From NCBI GenBank assembly GCA_028551475.1, contig CM052356.1, positions 5,280,001 to 5,344,000 of the forward strand: 64,000 bases of DNA, given 5' to 3'. Made by a program: the position numbers and the translations under genes. This DNA comes from Casuarina equisetifolia. Its lineage: Eukaryota; Streptophyta; Magnoliopsida; Fagales; Casuarinaceae. Positions 48,311 to 61,608 of the stretch are shown piece after piece. The notes under the pieces were generated by a model, which saw only the letters and a program-made list of their open reading frames with translations, ran no database searches and had not been told where the DNA came from. The number at the start of each line of letters is the position of its first letter. Position 1 is the first letter of the stretch.

Positions 48311-51300
48311 ATGGTTACCTTTGGGAAAGAGTTGAAGGAAAGACAAATTGAAGAATGGCGAGAGTATGTCTGATTATGATTACATTCTCTTTTGCATTGC
48401 TCAGAATTTGATCATTTTGATTGCTCATTATTGGTTTGTAAAAAGTATTTTGTGTCTCATTACCATGGTTTTTAGTGAAATGATGACATGGTGGCCAGTG
48501 AATTTTGATACATCATTATGGCACCTAATTATGCTTAGGTCATGGTGGTGATATAACGGATTAGTCATCTTTTCTGATAGCTCTTTTTACTGCCAAGGTT
48601 TTTGAGTTGTTAATCTAGTAAAAGCATAGTAAGTCTCAGAGCGGTATATAAACCTTCTACTATCAACTGGAAGAAAAGAGCATGAATAAAACAATTTCAG
48701 GCAAGATGCAAACCCAAGGTCGCACATGTTGGACCAACATGTCCTCGGCATGCCCATGGTCAAACTCTATGACTTACGGTTGGCAACTTCTTAAATGCTT
48801 TTTCCAAGTGAAATTTTGTTTTACTCATTGCTAATCTTTCTATTTCTCTGTACCCTTTAAAGTTGTTGATAAACCCTCAAACAATGTCTTGATCCATGCT
48901 TCTTTCGGCAAGTGGCCAATAGAGCAACCTGTCCCTTAACATTTGGTCAGGTCCTGATCTGAACCTTCAGAACACAGCTTTGTGTAGCCCGCATCCCTTT
49001 ACTCCAGTTATAACATGATACATAAAAGTGATTTATTTGAACCTTAGTAGCTAAAATTTTGTTAGAATTCTATCCCTTACAAATATCTTTTACATTTTTA
49101 AAATAATTTTTTTCTTTAAAGAAAAAAAATTGGTTAGCTTCTACTAAACTTTTCTAGAGACTGTTAACAAACTCCTTTTTTCTTGAAGGGCAATCCAATT
49201 ACAGAGTTTGCACTGAGACTACATATTTACCAACGTGGCATTGACAAACATAGAAATGCATACTTATATATTTGAGTCTTTCGGGATTGTTTCCGAAGGT
49301 TACCCTGCACAACGTTGGGTTAAACCTTGTAAGCTTCTTCGTTGCTTGACTGGTACCTTACACCCATGCTGGCCATAAGACGTTGGCATCATGGAGGTGT
49401 GCTGTGGGCTGAATGGTTGCTACCAGTTAGTGAACTAAGTGCACCGAAAGTGCTAGTGCTGGTGCATTTTCATGATGACTAGGTGCTTGTCTTAGATGCT
49501 GATACTTTTGATTTCTTGCAGATATTACATTAACTATAAACTAATGAAGAAAAAAGTAAAACAATATGCTCAACAAACTGAAGTTGGGATACAAGATCAC
49601 CAGCACGTACTCAAGGATTTCTCAAGATTGTTGGATAATCAGGTGCGTCTTGCTGATCCTTTTCTTCCAGAAATATACAGTAAGATCTAAACAAGAAATG
49701 ATGTTTGTATATGTAGTTTTACTATGCTATCTTGTGTTAAAGTTTTTTTGTGTGAGTTATGGTGCACCTTGTCATTATGCTTATTTAAAAACTAATCAAA
49801 TATTCGCTATTTTTGAGTTTTAATTTTTTTTCTAATGGAATTAGTTCTTAAGTTGGGACCTAGTTACATTTTCTAAAATGGCTCTAAATGTTTTTTCAAA
49901 TTTTAAGATAGTTAAGCAAGTATTTAATATCTATAAGAATCTGTTAAAAATCAAATGTATGATTCTCAAGCTTACAAAATCACTTAGGATCTCATTACAC
50001 ACATAAGAAAATATTAATCAAGAAAGACACATAAGATTTACGAGGTTCTAAATAATCTTTAAGTCTCTAACTTTATGAGCAATTCTTCACTATGATTAAG
50101 AGGATTATAGTATACACCAATTTTTTTTTCTTTTGTCTTTTTGGTGCCTCATATTTTATACTTTGTGTTTTACTCTTACATCTTATAACTAGGTTTTTCT
50201 CATAAAAAACTTCCCTTCTATATTAGCACCAAAGAGAATCTTAATTGGACACCCACTAGGAAAACCTACTAACCACCTATAACATGAGCATACTAGTTAG
50301 TTTACATATTTGCTTTTATTAATTTATTACATACTTAATAATTTCTCCCTTTTGGAGTAACATTAGTGCAATATCTGCACAAGATTTATAAGGTTTTAGA
50401 TCATTCTTAAATCCCCAGCCTATAGAGCAATTCTTCACTATGATGGAGATTATAGTGTACATTAGAAAACCTTTATTTATTTTTGTCTCATATTCTATAC
50501 TTTGTGTTTCACTCTCACATTTTAAATTAGGTTTTCTCATTTTCTTCCCTTTAATATTAATGCCAAAGGAAATCCTAATGAGACACCACTAGGAAAACCT
50601 ACTAATTATCCATAACATGAACATGATACTTAGTTTATATATTTGCCTTTATTAATTTACTCTAAGCTTAAAAATTTCTCCCTTTTGGAGTAACATTAAT
50701 GGAACATCTTGCATTGTAAGAAAAAGAAAATTGCTTTTTAGACTTGACTCTACTTGGAATCCAAGACTTGGCATATAAAAAGTATATCAATCAAGAAAGA
50801 CACATAAGATTTATGAGGTTTTGTATAATCCTTACATCCTTGGCTTAAGGAGAAATTTTTTACTATGAAGGGGGATTATAGTATACACTAGAAAATCTCT
50901 ATTTTTTTTTTCCTTTTGTCTCATATTCAATACTATGTTTCATATTACATCTTAGACTAGGTTATCCATAGTCTTCCCTTTTATATTAGCATTAAAGGGA
51001 ATCCTAATTAAACACCACTAGGAAAACCTATTACCCACCCATAACAAGAGTATGGTAGTTAGTTTACATATTTGTCTGTACTAATTTACTCTAAACTTAA
51101 CAATTTTTCCTTTTTGGAGTAACATTAGTGCAACATCCTCCATCATAAGAAAAAAAAAATTACTTCTTAGACTTAACTATACTTGGAGCCCATTCCAACA
51201 ATCTACTGACATATCTCTAGCTTTGTCTCTTATTAGTGGCCTTGTTAACATATCTACTCCATTGTTTTTTTTTTGTCCTTTTTTTTTTGAAAAGAAATTT

Positions 51301-54300
51301 GGCAGCTGTTATTAATAAGACATGTTGATGTAAATATCAAACCTGTAAAGAGAATACATAGGCATGGCGTGGACCTAATCCTTTATGAAATCACCCTAAC
51401 TTGTGGGTTGAAAATTAAGTACATAATGCAAAAATTTCATGCCATGAATTACATAGGAAATTAAGTTCAAAATGAAATGAATGAGCATCCATTATTTAGG
51501 GGGGCTTGTAATGATTAAGACCCAATTGGTCTTCCCATGCTATTTTCTTGCAATTACTTGGTAAGGATCCCAATGTTGTCATTTTTTGTAGCCTTGTAAT
51601 TGAATGACCAATATCTACTCCATTGTCATTGGTATACATCTTCTCAACATTTAGCTATTTAGATTTTAATAGAACTTCAATTGTCACTATAAAGGATAAC
51701 ATTCTCTTGATTTACACCATATCCTTGATGAAACTTCTTCATGTGCAAAATTTCTTTACCACCTTCAATGATTGCAATAACTTTATTTCTGTTATGGATA
51801 AGGCAACAGCAATTTTATAGCCTTAATTACCATGAAACTGCTCCTTTTGTAGACCTCATTTCATCATGGTCATTAACTAGATTGATATCTATTTACCCAA
51901 CTAATATTGATTCATCATTACCAAAGCACAAACATAATTTAGGATTTTCTTTGATGCACATGAGTATCTATTTCACAACTTTCCAATTTTTTTTTGAAGA
52001 TCTAAAAAAGCTTTACTGATTGCCTTAATTTCTTGAGCAATATTTGGTCTAGTGCTTACATACATCAAATTACTAACTGTAGATGCACAAGGTATTTTCT
52101 TCATTTATTCAATCTCATTCTCACTTTTAGGACTCTACTTTTCACTCAACTTGAATTGACTTGCAAGTAAAATGGTTCTTACTTTTGCCTTGCTCATGTT
52201 AAATGTTTAAAGCACCTTCTCTATGTACTTTTCCTAAGATAGATACAACTTTCCTTGTTTTCTATCACAAGTAACTTTGATACAGAGAATTTACTTCATT
52301 GATTCCAAATCCTTCATCATGAAAGATTTATTTAAAATTTTCTCTAACTAAACAATCTTCTTAATATTTTGGCTAACAATCAACATATTATATATATATA
52401 AGAGTAGAATGAAAAAATCACCTCTACAAAGCATTTAATAAACATGCAAGCATTTGAGTTGGTCTTGTTATATATGTATTGAAGTATGGATAACTCAAAC
52501 TTTTAGTACCATTGACAAGGTGTTTGTTTTAGGTCATACAAGCTTTTCTTCAATTAACATATAAGATTCTCCTTATCTTCTTGTACAAAACCCTTACGCT
52601 GCTCCATATAAATCTATTCTTTTAAGTCTCCATGAAGGAATGTAGGTTTTACATCAAGTTATTCCATCTTTAAGGCTAGTATAATAGCTAAATTAAGAGC
52701 AACTCTAATAGAAAGCATTTTCACTACAAGTAAAAAAATCTCTTAAAAGTCAATAAATTTCTTTTGATCATAACCCTTTGTAACCAATTATGTCTTGTAC
52801 CTAGGTAAATGGATTATTCTCTTCTCATTTTAGCTTGTACACCCACTTGTTCTTAAGTGTTCTCTTACCCTTAGGTAATGCCATAAGGTCATAAGTGTGG
52901 TTCTCATGCAAAGACTTCATCTTTTCTTACATAGCTTTCTTCTATTCTTTTATGTGTTTATCTTCATTTGCCTCATAGCATTTTGGTTCTCTTCCATTAG
53001 TCAACATCAAATATTCATGTGGGGGATATTTCATTATAGGCTACTATTATTTGCTAGATCAATTCCCTGGGGGTTAGATTGATGACTCATTTGAATGATG
53101 ATTAACATGTCTTTCAGATTCTTTATTAATTGTAGTTGAAAAATCTTTTTCATTTACTATATCTTTAAGTGACTTTCCCTATGTAGTTTTCCTTTCATGT
53201 GTGCTTACTAGAGAAGAAAATAATGAAGATTGGCTTTCTTAGTTTTCTTAAGATTGTCAATAGTTTGATTTTCAAAGGAAACAACATCTTTTCTTTTGAT
53301 CAGTTTCTTTGCAACTAGATCCCATAATCTTTATTCATACTCATTATGTCTATAACCTAAAAAGATGTAACTTTAAGCTTTATCATCAAGCTAATTTATT
53401 TTATCCTTAGGAATGTGAACATATACCTTACAACCAAACACTCTTAAGTACTTAAAAGAAACCTCTCTATCAATTCACACCATTTTAAGTATATCACCTT
53501 TCAATGGAATTAAAGAATACAAATAAATAAGATCTATTGTAGAAATCATTGCCTCATCCTAAAATAGTTGAAGTAATTTAGCATGTGAAAGTATACATAT
53601 AATCCTTTTAACAATTGTCATGTTCATTTGTTTTACAACCCTATTATACTTAAGAGTTTTAGAAATTGTCATTTCAAGCCTAATGCCCCAAGTTTTTGCA
53701 ATATTCCTCAAATGATCCTTTGTATTCATATACATTATTTATATAGACACACTTTAATTTCCTTCAAGTTGTCTCAACTATGGCATGAAACTGTTTGAAG
53801 ACTTCTAACACCTAATTATTAGTCTTTAGTATAAGTTTATATCCTTCTAGAATGATCATTAATAAAAGTAACAAAATATATAGTGCCACTAAGAGTTTTC
53901 ACCTTCAACATATATATAGTTAAATGAATTGAATCAAGAACATGTTTTCTGGCTTCTTCAAAATGAAATTCTACGTTACTTTCCAATTAAACAATAACCA
54001 CTAGACTTTAACTATGTATCATCCCCACTAACTTTTGATATAATTTTGTTCTTTATCAAATGCTAAAGTCCCTTTTCATGTAGATGTCTAAGTCATTTGT
54101 GACATAGTTTTATATGGTTGTCTTTCATCATGTTTACTTTGTCTTTTTAAATGCTAGCTCCAGTTTTGTAAAAAATATTAATATTCTTTCTTGTTGCTAT
54201 TGTAAGAGAACCTTTTCTAAGTTTCTATTTACCTTGACTAAGATAGTTATGATATCCTTCATCGTTAAGGACATTAGTAGAAATCAAGTTGAAATGAATA

Positions 54301-57300
54301 TTTAGAATATGCCTAATATTCCTTAGCACTAGGTTACATCTAACATTAATCTCCAATGTCAATTGTCTTGACTTTTACCTCATTATCTAAGCCAATGGTT
54401 CCAAAGTCACCACTTATATAGGATGAAAAGTACTATTCATTTAGAGTAAAATGATATGAGGCTTTTGTATTAATAATCCAAGTTGAAACTTGAGTTGAAA
54501 TTTGACTTGATATGTTGATATGAGAATCACCAAAGGTCATAATCTCCCCATCATTAGATGTAGTTGATACTAAATGTTTATTAGCTTTCCATTTTTCATT
54601 CCCTAATTCTCCTTCTTTTAGCTTTCAACATTTTCTCTTATAATGGCCAAGTTTTTTACAATGACAACACTTGACATCTCTTTTCAACTATGATACTCTA
54701 TGGACTTATTAGAATTTAGTGCTTTACTCTTTATTCTACCTTTACTTTTGCTTTTGTTTCTATCTTCATTTCTCTCCCAACTTTTTATAACCAATACCTC
54801 TACTTATCTAGATATTTCTTACTCTTTTATTTTGATTTCTTTATTAAGCAAACTTTCATAAACCATCTTTATACTTAAAATGTTGTTTGGAGCCTTTTTG
54901 GTAAAGGTAACTACCAATTTCTGCTAGTTGTAAAGTAGGTTATTCAATAGTAGCATTGCTTGGAACTCATTATCTAAAGTAATCTTTACCTTTTCCAATT
55001 GATTCACTAGTGAATGAAACTTACTAAAAAACTCCGCCATCAGGCCATTTTGCTATACACTTTAGATTGATTAACCTCTTAAATAAAGAAACCTTGCCAT
55101 GAGGAGTATTGTGTTCAAAGAAAGCTTTAGGCTTCTTCCTTAATTCATATGATTTAATCTCTTGTGCAATGTAGTAATAGATACCATGATTGGTAAATTG
55201 TTTAATCTCATAAATAGTTTTCTTATTTAACTTATTCCATTTATTGTCAATCACCTTCTTAAGTCTAGTTGAATTCCCTTTAACAACTTAATACAAATGT
55301 TTACTAATTAGATAATTTTCTATTAGTGGCTTTCAAGTTTGGAAATTAAATGAATTCAACATGGCCATATCTTAACTGAAAGTACCCATTTCCTCCATCA
55401 CAATCAACAAATTCTCTATTGACTCCTCAAACTGAAATTAAAAGTACAAAATTATCAAGATGCTCCTTGACAAAATACCAAACAATGTAACCAAAATAAC
55501 ACCCTGGTTATGCACCAAAAAATTGTCAAAATATATCTCCAAAAATCATTGAAAAACTGCACAAAATGGTCCGAAAAAATACTTCTTGAAATTCTAAGTA
55601 GAGCATGTAATTCACGTGCGCACAATGATTTGTGCATGTTACTATGTGTGTGAGGGAGAAACCTAGTTATGTGCATGTATATGCACGTAACTAGGTTTCT
55701 CCCTTTATGTGCATGTATATGCACGTGGGTATAGTGCGTGTAACTCACATGCCAAGTCAGCTACTTGACAAAGAACAAACCTTGGCCTGATACCAATTTG
55801 TAAAAAAACAAACATGTGAATCTTAAGCTTACAAAATCACTTAAGATCTTACTGTACATACAAAGAGAATATCAATCAAAAAAGATATACAAGATTCACA
55901 AAGTTTTAGATAAATCCTGTCTTTCGACTAAGGAGCAATTCTTTGCTATAATGGAGGGGGATTACAATATACACTAGAAGCCTTTGTTTTCTCTTTATCT
56001 CATACTTTGAACTTCATGTTTCACTTTTACATCTCATAACTAGGTTTTTTCATAATTTTTCCTTTTATATTAGCATTAGCACCAAAGAGAATCCTAATTG
56101 GACACTGCTAAGAAAACCTACTAACCACCCATAACATGAACATGATGGTTAGTTCATATATTTGCCCTCACTAATTTATTTCTATGGAAGTAATCGCCAT
56201 TTCTATGGAAGTTGTAACTTCACCCTAGTATAATTAAAATGTTTTTGTTATGAAATTAGTATGGGATGGAGGAATCTAAGAAAAAATCACCTCACATTTT
56301 TGTTTCTTTTGTTTTGATATTCTTTCCCATATTCTATTCTAATGTATCTCGAAGACATACTCACAATGTCCTGGCCACCGTAATTATAAATATATCCCGT
56401 AAATGGAAGTATAACTACACGAGTTTGTATTTTTCATTAGTTTATTGCTCATCTAATACATAGGATCAGGTACTTGCATGTCAGTTATCTTACATGGTCT
56501 GATTGTTGGTGTTTTTACTCGAAGTGTGGTCATGAAAGTGCTTGTCTTCTGGCTTCTAATTATTTCAGATTGAGAAGATTGTCCTTTTTTTGTTGGAGCA
56601 ACAAGGGCTACTTGCAAGCAGGATAGCCAAGCTTGATGAACAGCACGAAGCCTTTCAGCCGCAGCACGATATATCCCAAATATCTGATTTACGAGAAGCA
56701 TATAGAGCAGTGGGACAAGATCTTTTAAAGCTTCTCTTTTTTGTGGAGATAAATGCTGTTGGTCTGCGTAAGATATTAAAGAAATTTGAAAAACGGTTGG
56801 GTTATAGATTCGCTAATTATTATGTCAAAACGCGCACAAATCATCCCTATTCCCAGCTGCAGAAAGTGTTCAAGCATGCGGTATTGTGTTGATCTCTTTT
56901 CCCATTCAACCATTTGAAAACTTCTAAAAACCAGTGTCCCTGGACCAACAAAACTTTACTGACATACAATGGAACGGGCAGGGCGTAGAAGCTGTTGTGG
57001 GAGCTATATCCCGCAATCTTCATGAACTTCAGGACCGTCAAGGAAGCTACTTATCGATATATGATCAGCCTGCTCTTCCCCCTCAGGTTTCTGTTTCGTA
57101 TCTGTTCAAATTTTTAATATGTTCTTTTCCTCCTGTCAGTGTTTCCCCACTCCCTATTTCATACACACACACACTCTTACTCCTGCATTTGGCTTGGAGG
57201 CAGAAAAAAATCTGGTGATTTAGTGTATATTTTACCAAGCTATTTGATCTGCAGGATCCTGTCATTGATTCAATACAAGCAGCAGTGGACAGATTAACCC

Positions 57301-60300
57301 ACTCAACCAATTTCTTCAACTTCTTGGCGCAACATACGCTTATTATGCAAGATGAGCTACCAACTCCGGTTAAGAAACGAGTTAATGATGAGAAATACCA
57401 TTTTATCTCTCTTCTCTTGAACTTGGCAAGCACATTTCTTTATATGGTGAATACATATATCGTTGTCCCTACAGCAGATGACTACTCTTTGAGCCTTGGA
57501 GCTGCAGCAACAGTTTGTGGTATTGTGATTGGGGCAATGGCTGTTGCACAGGTCTTCGCTTCAGTGTATTTTAGCGCATGGTCCAATAAATCGTACTTCA
57601 GACCTCTTGTTTTTAGCAGTATAGTTCTTTTCTTGGGAAACACCCTGTATGCTTTGGCTTATGATCTGAATTCAATAACGGTTCTCCTTCTTGGTCGTCT
57701 TCTCTGTGGGTAAGTAATCTTGTTCTTATTCTTGTCAAGACTTAATAGGAATAACTTAAAGCATTTGCTTCTTGTGCATTCTATGGAGATGATATGGGCC
57801 ATGACATGTTACCATGAGGCTGCAACGTACTAGTAAGGAACAGAGCATCCCTGTACACTGTTATTTGAATAAAAAATTTTGGAGTCCAGAAATCAACGTA
57901 CTAATAAGTATTTATCATTGTGTACCCCAAATATTGGGTTAGCAGTGATGGATTGTTAGAACGAATCATGAGAGGACACAGCTTTCGTATTTGTCAAATA
58001 GCGAGTAGAAATTTAATTTCATCAGACTGTTTTGCTATGTTCTAGAAAATATAAGCAAAAAGATTTGTTTCTGCTCTGTTATTGAGTCACACCATATTGT
58101 TAATTGTCTCGTCACTTCCTAAATTATGATTAGAGGACTCAAATTCAACTTTAAGCTATCAATAGTCTGTAAGGTTGTAAAGAGTTAGAGATTATTTATA
58201 CCATGTTATATGTATTAACAAGGTCTTTACAACTTGCAGGCTGGGTTCTGCCCGAGCCGTCAACCGGAGGTATATTAGTGACTGCGTACCACGGAAGATA
58301 CGGATGCAGGCATCAGCCGGTTTTGTTAGTGCCAGTGCTCTTGGAATGGCTTGTGGTCCGGCTCTAGCTGGTCTTCTTCAAACCAATTTCAAGATCTACA
58401 AACTTACCTTCAATCAAGACACTTTACCTGGCTGGGTTATGGCTATTGCATGGCTTGTATACTTGCTTTCGTTATGGATCTCATTTAAAGAACCTTCTCT
58501 TGAGATTGAGGAGAATCGTCCACCACAGGAATCTAATGCTGGTAGTTTCATTTATCTGGTGCTATATTTTGATTGATATCTTCAACATATGCGATTCTGT
58601 CCACGTTAGATAATTCATAAGCTGTAGATTAAAGCATTAGAACTTTAAATTGACCATAACTATACTAAGATTCTTTCCAAGAAATTATTTCGATATTCTA
58701 GAAACTTAAAAATTAGTTGAAGTTCCAAAAGGTATCATTAAGCTGTAAATCCTTGTTGATTTACCTGTTGACAAATTTTTGTAGGGTGACAAAAGTTGTC
58801 ACCTTTAACAATAATGTTGTCTTCAAAATGTTTGATGCTGAGGTGTTCTTTGGTTGGCAGAAGTAGCAGAGAATGAAGCACTTGAGAAAGGACTTAAACA
58901 ACCATTGCTTGCTAGTTCAAAAGACAAGCAGGAATGCAATGGAAGCGAAGAAGCTTCTGAGGATTCCCACAGACCAGCTAATTCAATTCGATCAGCATAT
59001 AGACTGCTTACACCCTCTGTAAAGGTGTGTTACAATTCTGAACTTTTTTCAAGTTTCTTAGAGGTTGACAAAATAAGCCGCATCTTTGATGTTGTCATTC
59101 GCATGAATAATTACTTTAGAGCTTCAACATAGGGAGAGTTTTGTTGTGACATAGGAAGGGACCGGGCGTTTTAGACAAACATGAATGAATATTTTCCTCC
59201 CTTCTTTCTTCTTTCTTTTTCTAAAATAGTTGGAACATATGTAAAAGTTACCTGCCATGTGTACCTTTTCTTTACTACGTTGCTGAAACGTATTTCTATT
59301 TTGGATTTATAAGCTTATTAATAAGCTAAGTATCAACATTGCAACTTCACTTAGGCATTATAGTGCAGCTAGGAGTCCTGTTATAAATAAAACATTATTG
59401 GAGTTGGATTGGTACTGCTTCTATGTTAAAACTTGCTCTGCTAATATGCTTATAAAGAATTTTGATAAATTATGCATGGATTTCCAATCATGCACCTGAA
59501 ACTACATTTTTGATTCACATTGCAAAGTGAAACCTCACCAATGAATTTGCTCCTTGCATTCTACTTATCTAAGATAAAAGAGAATTACTATTGAGATGCT
59601 AGGATCAAACAACCAAGATACTGTCAACTTCCATAATAAAGGTTTTTTCTCTGAACCATATTTTCAATCACCTACTTTTGTCATTTATTTTGGGTGGAAC
59701 AGTAACTTTAGAGACTTTTATATAGCGTATAACTAAATTTCTCGTATATTTTCAACCACATACTTTGTCATTTATTTTTGGTTGGAGCTGAAACTTTAGA
59801 GACTTTTATGTAGTTTAGAACTAAATTTCTTGTGGACCATCAGGTTCAATTGTTGATATATTTCATGCTCAAATACGCAATGGAGGTTCTACTTTCAGAA
59901 TCTAGTGTCATTACCACATACTACTTTGGCTGGTCTACAAGCAGTGTGGCGATATTTCTTGCTTGCCTTGGCCTCACAGTTCTTCCAGTAAACATTGTTG
60001 TCGGAAACTACATTAGCAACATGTTTGAAGACAGGTAATTGTTTGCCAGTAACAAGCTTCGATTTCTAGTTTCTTTTAGACTTGCACTATTATAAACTAC
60101 TAACCATTAATTTTCTACAACCTGTTTGTAGGCAAATTTTACTGGCATCTGAAATCATGGTTTTCATTGGAATACTCTTTAGCTTCCATATAATTATTCC
60201 GTACTCAGTGCCACAGTATGTCTGCTCAGGACTCATCGTGTTTGTTTCTGCCGAAGTACTCGAAGGTGAGATATTGTTCAGTGCAGCTACATTGTTGTTT

Positions 60301-61608
60301 ATATGATATCAGGGTAAAAATACAAAAACAATCTATAAAAGGAGAGATGAGTCAATGAAGAGAAGAATAAATTTAACAAAGGAAGAGGTTTCAAGTGTTA
60401 CTTTGTTGTGTATAAGATACAATTTAAAGAAAAGATAATAACACTCTTTTCCTCTTACTCTTTCTTATAACAAGCATTTATGAATAGAAAGTCTAGTGAT
60501 GATTCAAAAAATTCCTATAAGAATTGAATACATAAAATAGATTTATTCAATTTAAGACAAGGAGAGGAAGCGATCGCTTCAAGAAGTTGAGGTGACAAGG
60601 AGAAAAAAAAAAAACTATCAGAAATAACCTTGGAAACTGAAGTTCATAAAAAAAAAAAAAAATACTAGCAGATAACAGTCTTTTGCTTTCACTAATGTCC
60701 GTCTTGTTATCTGTCATTGTCATGAAGCTTGGTGTCTTTATAATTAGCGTTGCCTTCTTTGGCTGTTTCTTTAGGGTCTATGTTGAGCATCATTTTTTAC
60801 ACCTTCTGGGAAGATCCCTTCTGATTTTTATCCATTGGAACTGGTATGCTATTTTTAAGATCTGTTCAACTACAAGTTCAGATGACTTCAGCCACTAAGA
60901 AGAAATTTTATTTAACTTCCAGATGTAAACATTGTATGGAATAAATAAATTATCAGTAAATGAATTTATTTATTCGTAAGATATAAAAATATATTTCCAC
61001 TTTCTTCCATGAATTAATTTCGGATGGAATATTTTTAGTTTATAGATTACTAAAAAGAGTTTTCTTTTGATTTTTCTTATATAAAATAAAATTTTCTCCA
61101 TTGTGATTATAAAGAGTACCAGATTTTATTATCTGATAGTTGACAAAAATGTCATTTTTCTGTCTCCTTCTCACTCTCTCTTTTATTTCGTATGGACAGT
61201 GGCATATCTGATCACCCCTTGGTATTTTGTCGTATGGTGTAGTCGCTAACATCATTGCAAATTGTGGACTACTTCTAAAGTTTGTAAAAATTTATGAATA
61301 TCTGAATTTTCTCCAATTTCTTCAGTCCTGATAGTAATATGTTATCACTTTCCTCTAACATTAATGCAGGTGTTAACTTGGCACTTCTCTCTCGGGTCAT
61401 GTCATCCCGGCTTTCCCGTGGAACCTATAATGGTGGGTTACTTTCAACAGAAGCTGGCACGCTTGCTCGAGTGATTGCAGATGGCTCAATAACCTTGGCT
61501 GGATACTTGGGGGATAGTAAACTCATGAATGCCACCTTGATTCCTTCACTCTTCATTTGCATATTCTCCATCGTTGCCACCTGCTTTACCTACAACACTC
61601 TCTATTGA
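48311..61608 (+). CDS. SPX domain-MFS vacuolar phosphate transporter, copy B
   Basis: Ten coding exons: 48311-48363, 49522-49642, 56569-56880, 56982-57086, 57255-57709, 58240-58541, 58861-59024, 59844-60034, 60132-60265, 61370-61608. They total 2076 bp and 691 aa. Exon sizes equal those of gene A except exon 7, which is 21 bp shorter and so drops seven residues from the acidic loop. By eye about 60 residues differ from copy A (about 91% identity); exon 8 is identical in protein, while the linker between SPX and membrane domains changes most. The SPX lysine helix and the [15 protein letters not shown] segment are kept. Every junction is GT/AG and in phase with no stop, so the gene looks functional. 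Intron 2 is 6.9 kb instead of 0.7 kb because of a Copia insertion. Expected role is phosphate loading of the vacuole, as for copy A. Confidence 0.92.
49942..51135 (-). repeat. array of three LTR copies at the 3' end of the intronic Copia element
   Basis: Three LTR-like units follow one another: 49942-50373 (nearly full), 50380-50706 (lacking one end) and about 50775-51135. Each ends, on the + strand, with 'ttttggagtaacattaatg/gtg'. The second is followed by about 60 bp resembling the pol-LTR junction seen after the third ('taagaaaa...gctttttagacttgactctacttgga'). A normal element has one LTR at this end. Confidence 0.8.
51265..51610 (-). mobile_element. non-LTR retroposon (SINE or truncated LINE) nested in the Copia element
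   Basis: About 346 bp interrupt the RNase H region of the Copia element. They are flanked by a perfect 15-bp target duplication, atatctactccattg, at 51250-51264 and 51611-51625. The left end is T-rich (a poly(A) tail on the minus strand). Joining the flanks restores the Copia frame through [12 protein letters not shown], which proves insertion. There is no open frame inside, so it is either a SINE or the 3' end of a LINE. Confidence 0.9.
54628..54678 (-). other. Copia gag zinc knuckle
   Basis: The minus strand encodes [17 protein letters not shown], an intact Cys-x2-Cys-x4-His-x4-Cys knuckle of retroelement nucleocapsid type. It confirms gag of the intronic Copia element. Confidence 0.92.
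55024..55254 (-). pseudogene. Copia gag fragment
   Basis: A 76-codon open stretch ([34 protein letters not shown]) resembles Copia gag upstream of the zinc knuckle. It is part of the intronic element and is broken on both sides. Confidence 0.7.
55799..56180 (-). repeat. 5' LTR of the intronic Copia element, outer end truncated
   Basis: It starts next to the primer site and aligns with the three units at 49942-51135. It lacks about the last 50 bp seen in those units. It ends beside a 13-bp direct repeat, 'atttctatggaag', at about 56178 and 56199. Confidence 0.75.
60393..60675. other. copy-B-specific insertion in intron 9 of gene B
   Basis: Gene A reads 'gaggtttctag' straight into 'cttttgctttcactaatgtcc'. 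Gene B has about 280 extra bases at this place, ending in two runs of about 12-15 A. It could be a retroposon with an A-rich tail, but I find no clear target duplication. A deletion in gene A is the alternative. Confidence 0.5.

Larger units (their letters stand above)
49942..56180 (-). mobile_element. Copia LTR retrotransposon in intron 2 of gene B, antisense, decayed
   Basis: The minus strand carries, from right to left, a 5' LTR (55799 to about 56180), a primer site TTGGTATCAGGC (55787-55798), Copia gag with a CCHC knuckle, integrase ([11 protein letters not shown] and [15 protein letters not shown] near 53260-53440), reverse transcriptase ([20 protein letters not shown] near 52850-52920; [15 protein letters not shown] near 52510-52560), RNase H, and VDMLTRPL at the end of pol. 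Several in-frame stops show it cannot make its own proteins. The right LTR lacks its last ~50 bp, so no target duplication is left. It replaces about 180 bp of the ancestral intron. The host splice sites are untouched. Confidence 0.9.
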
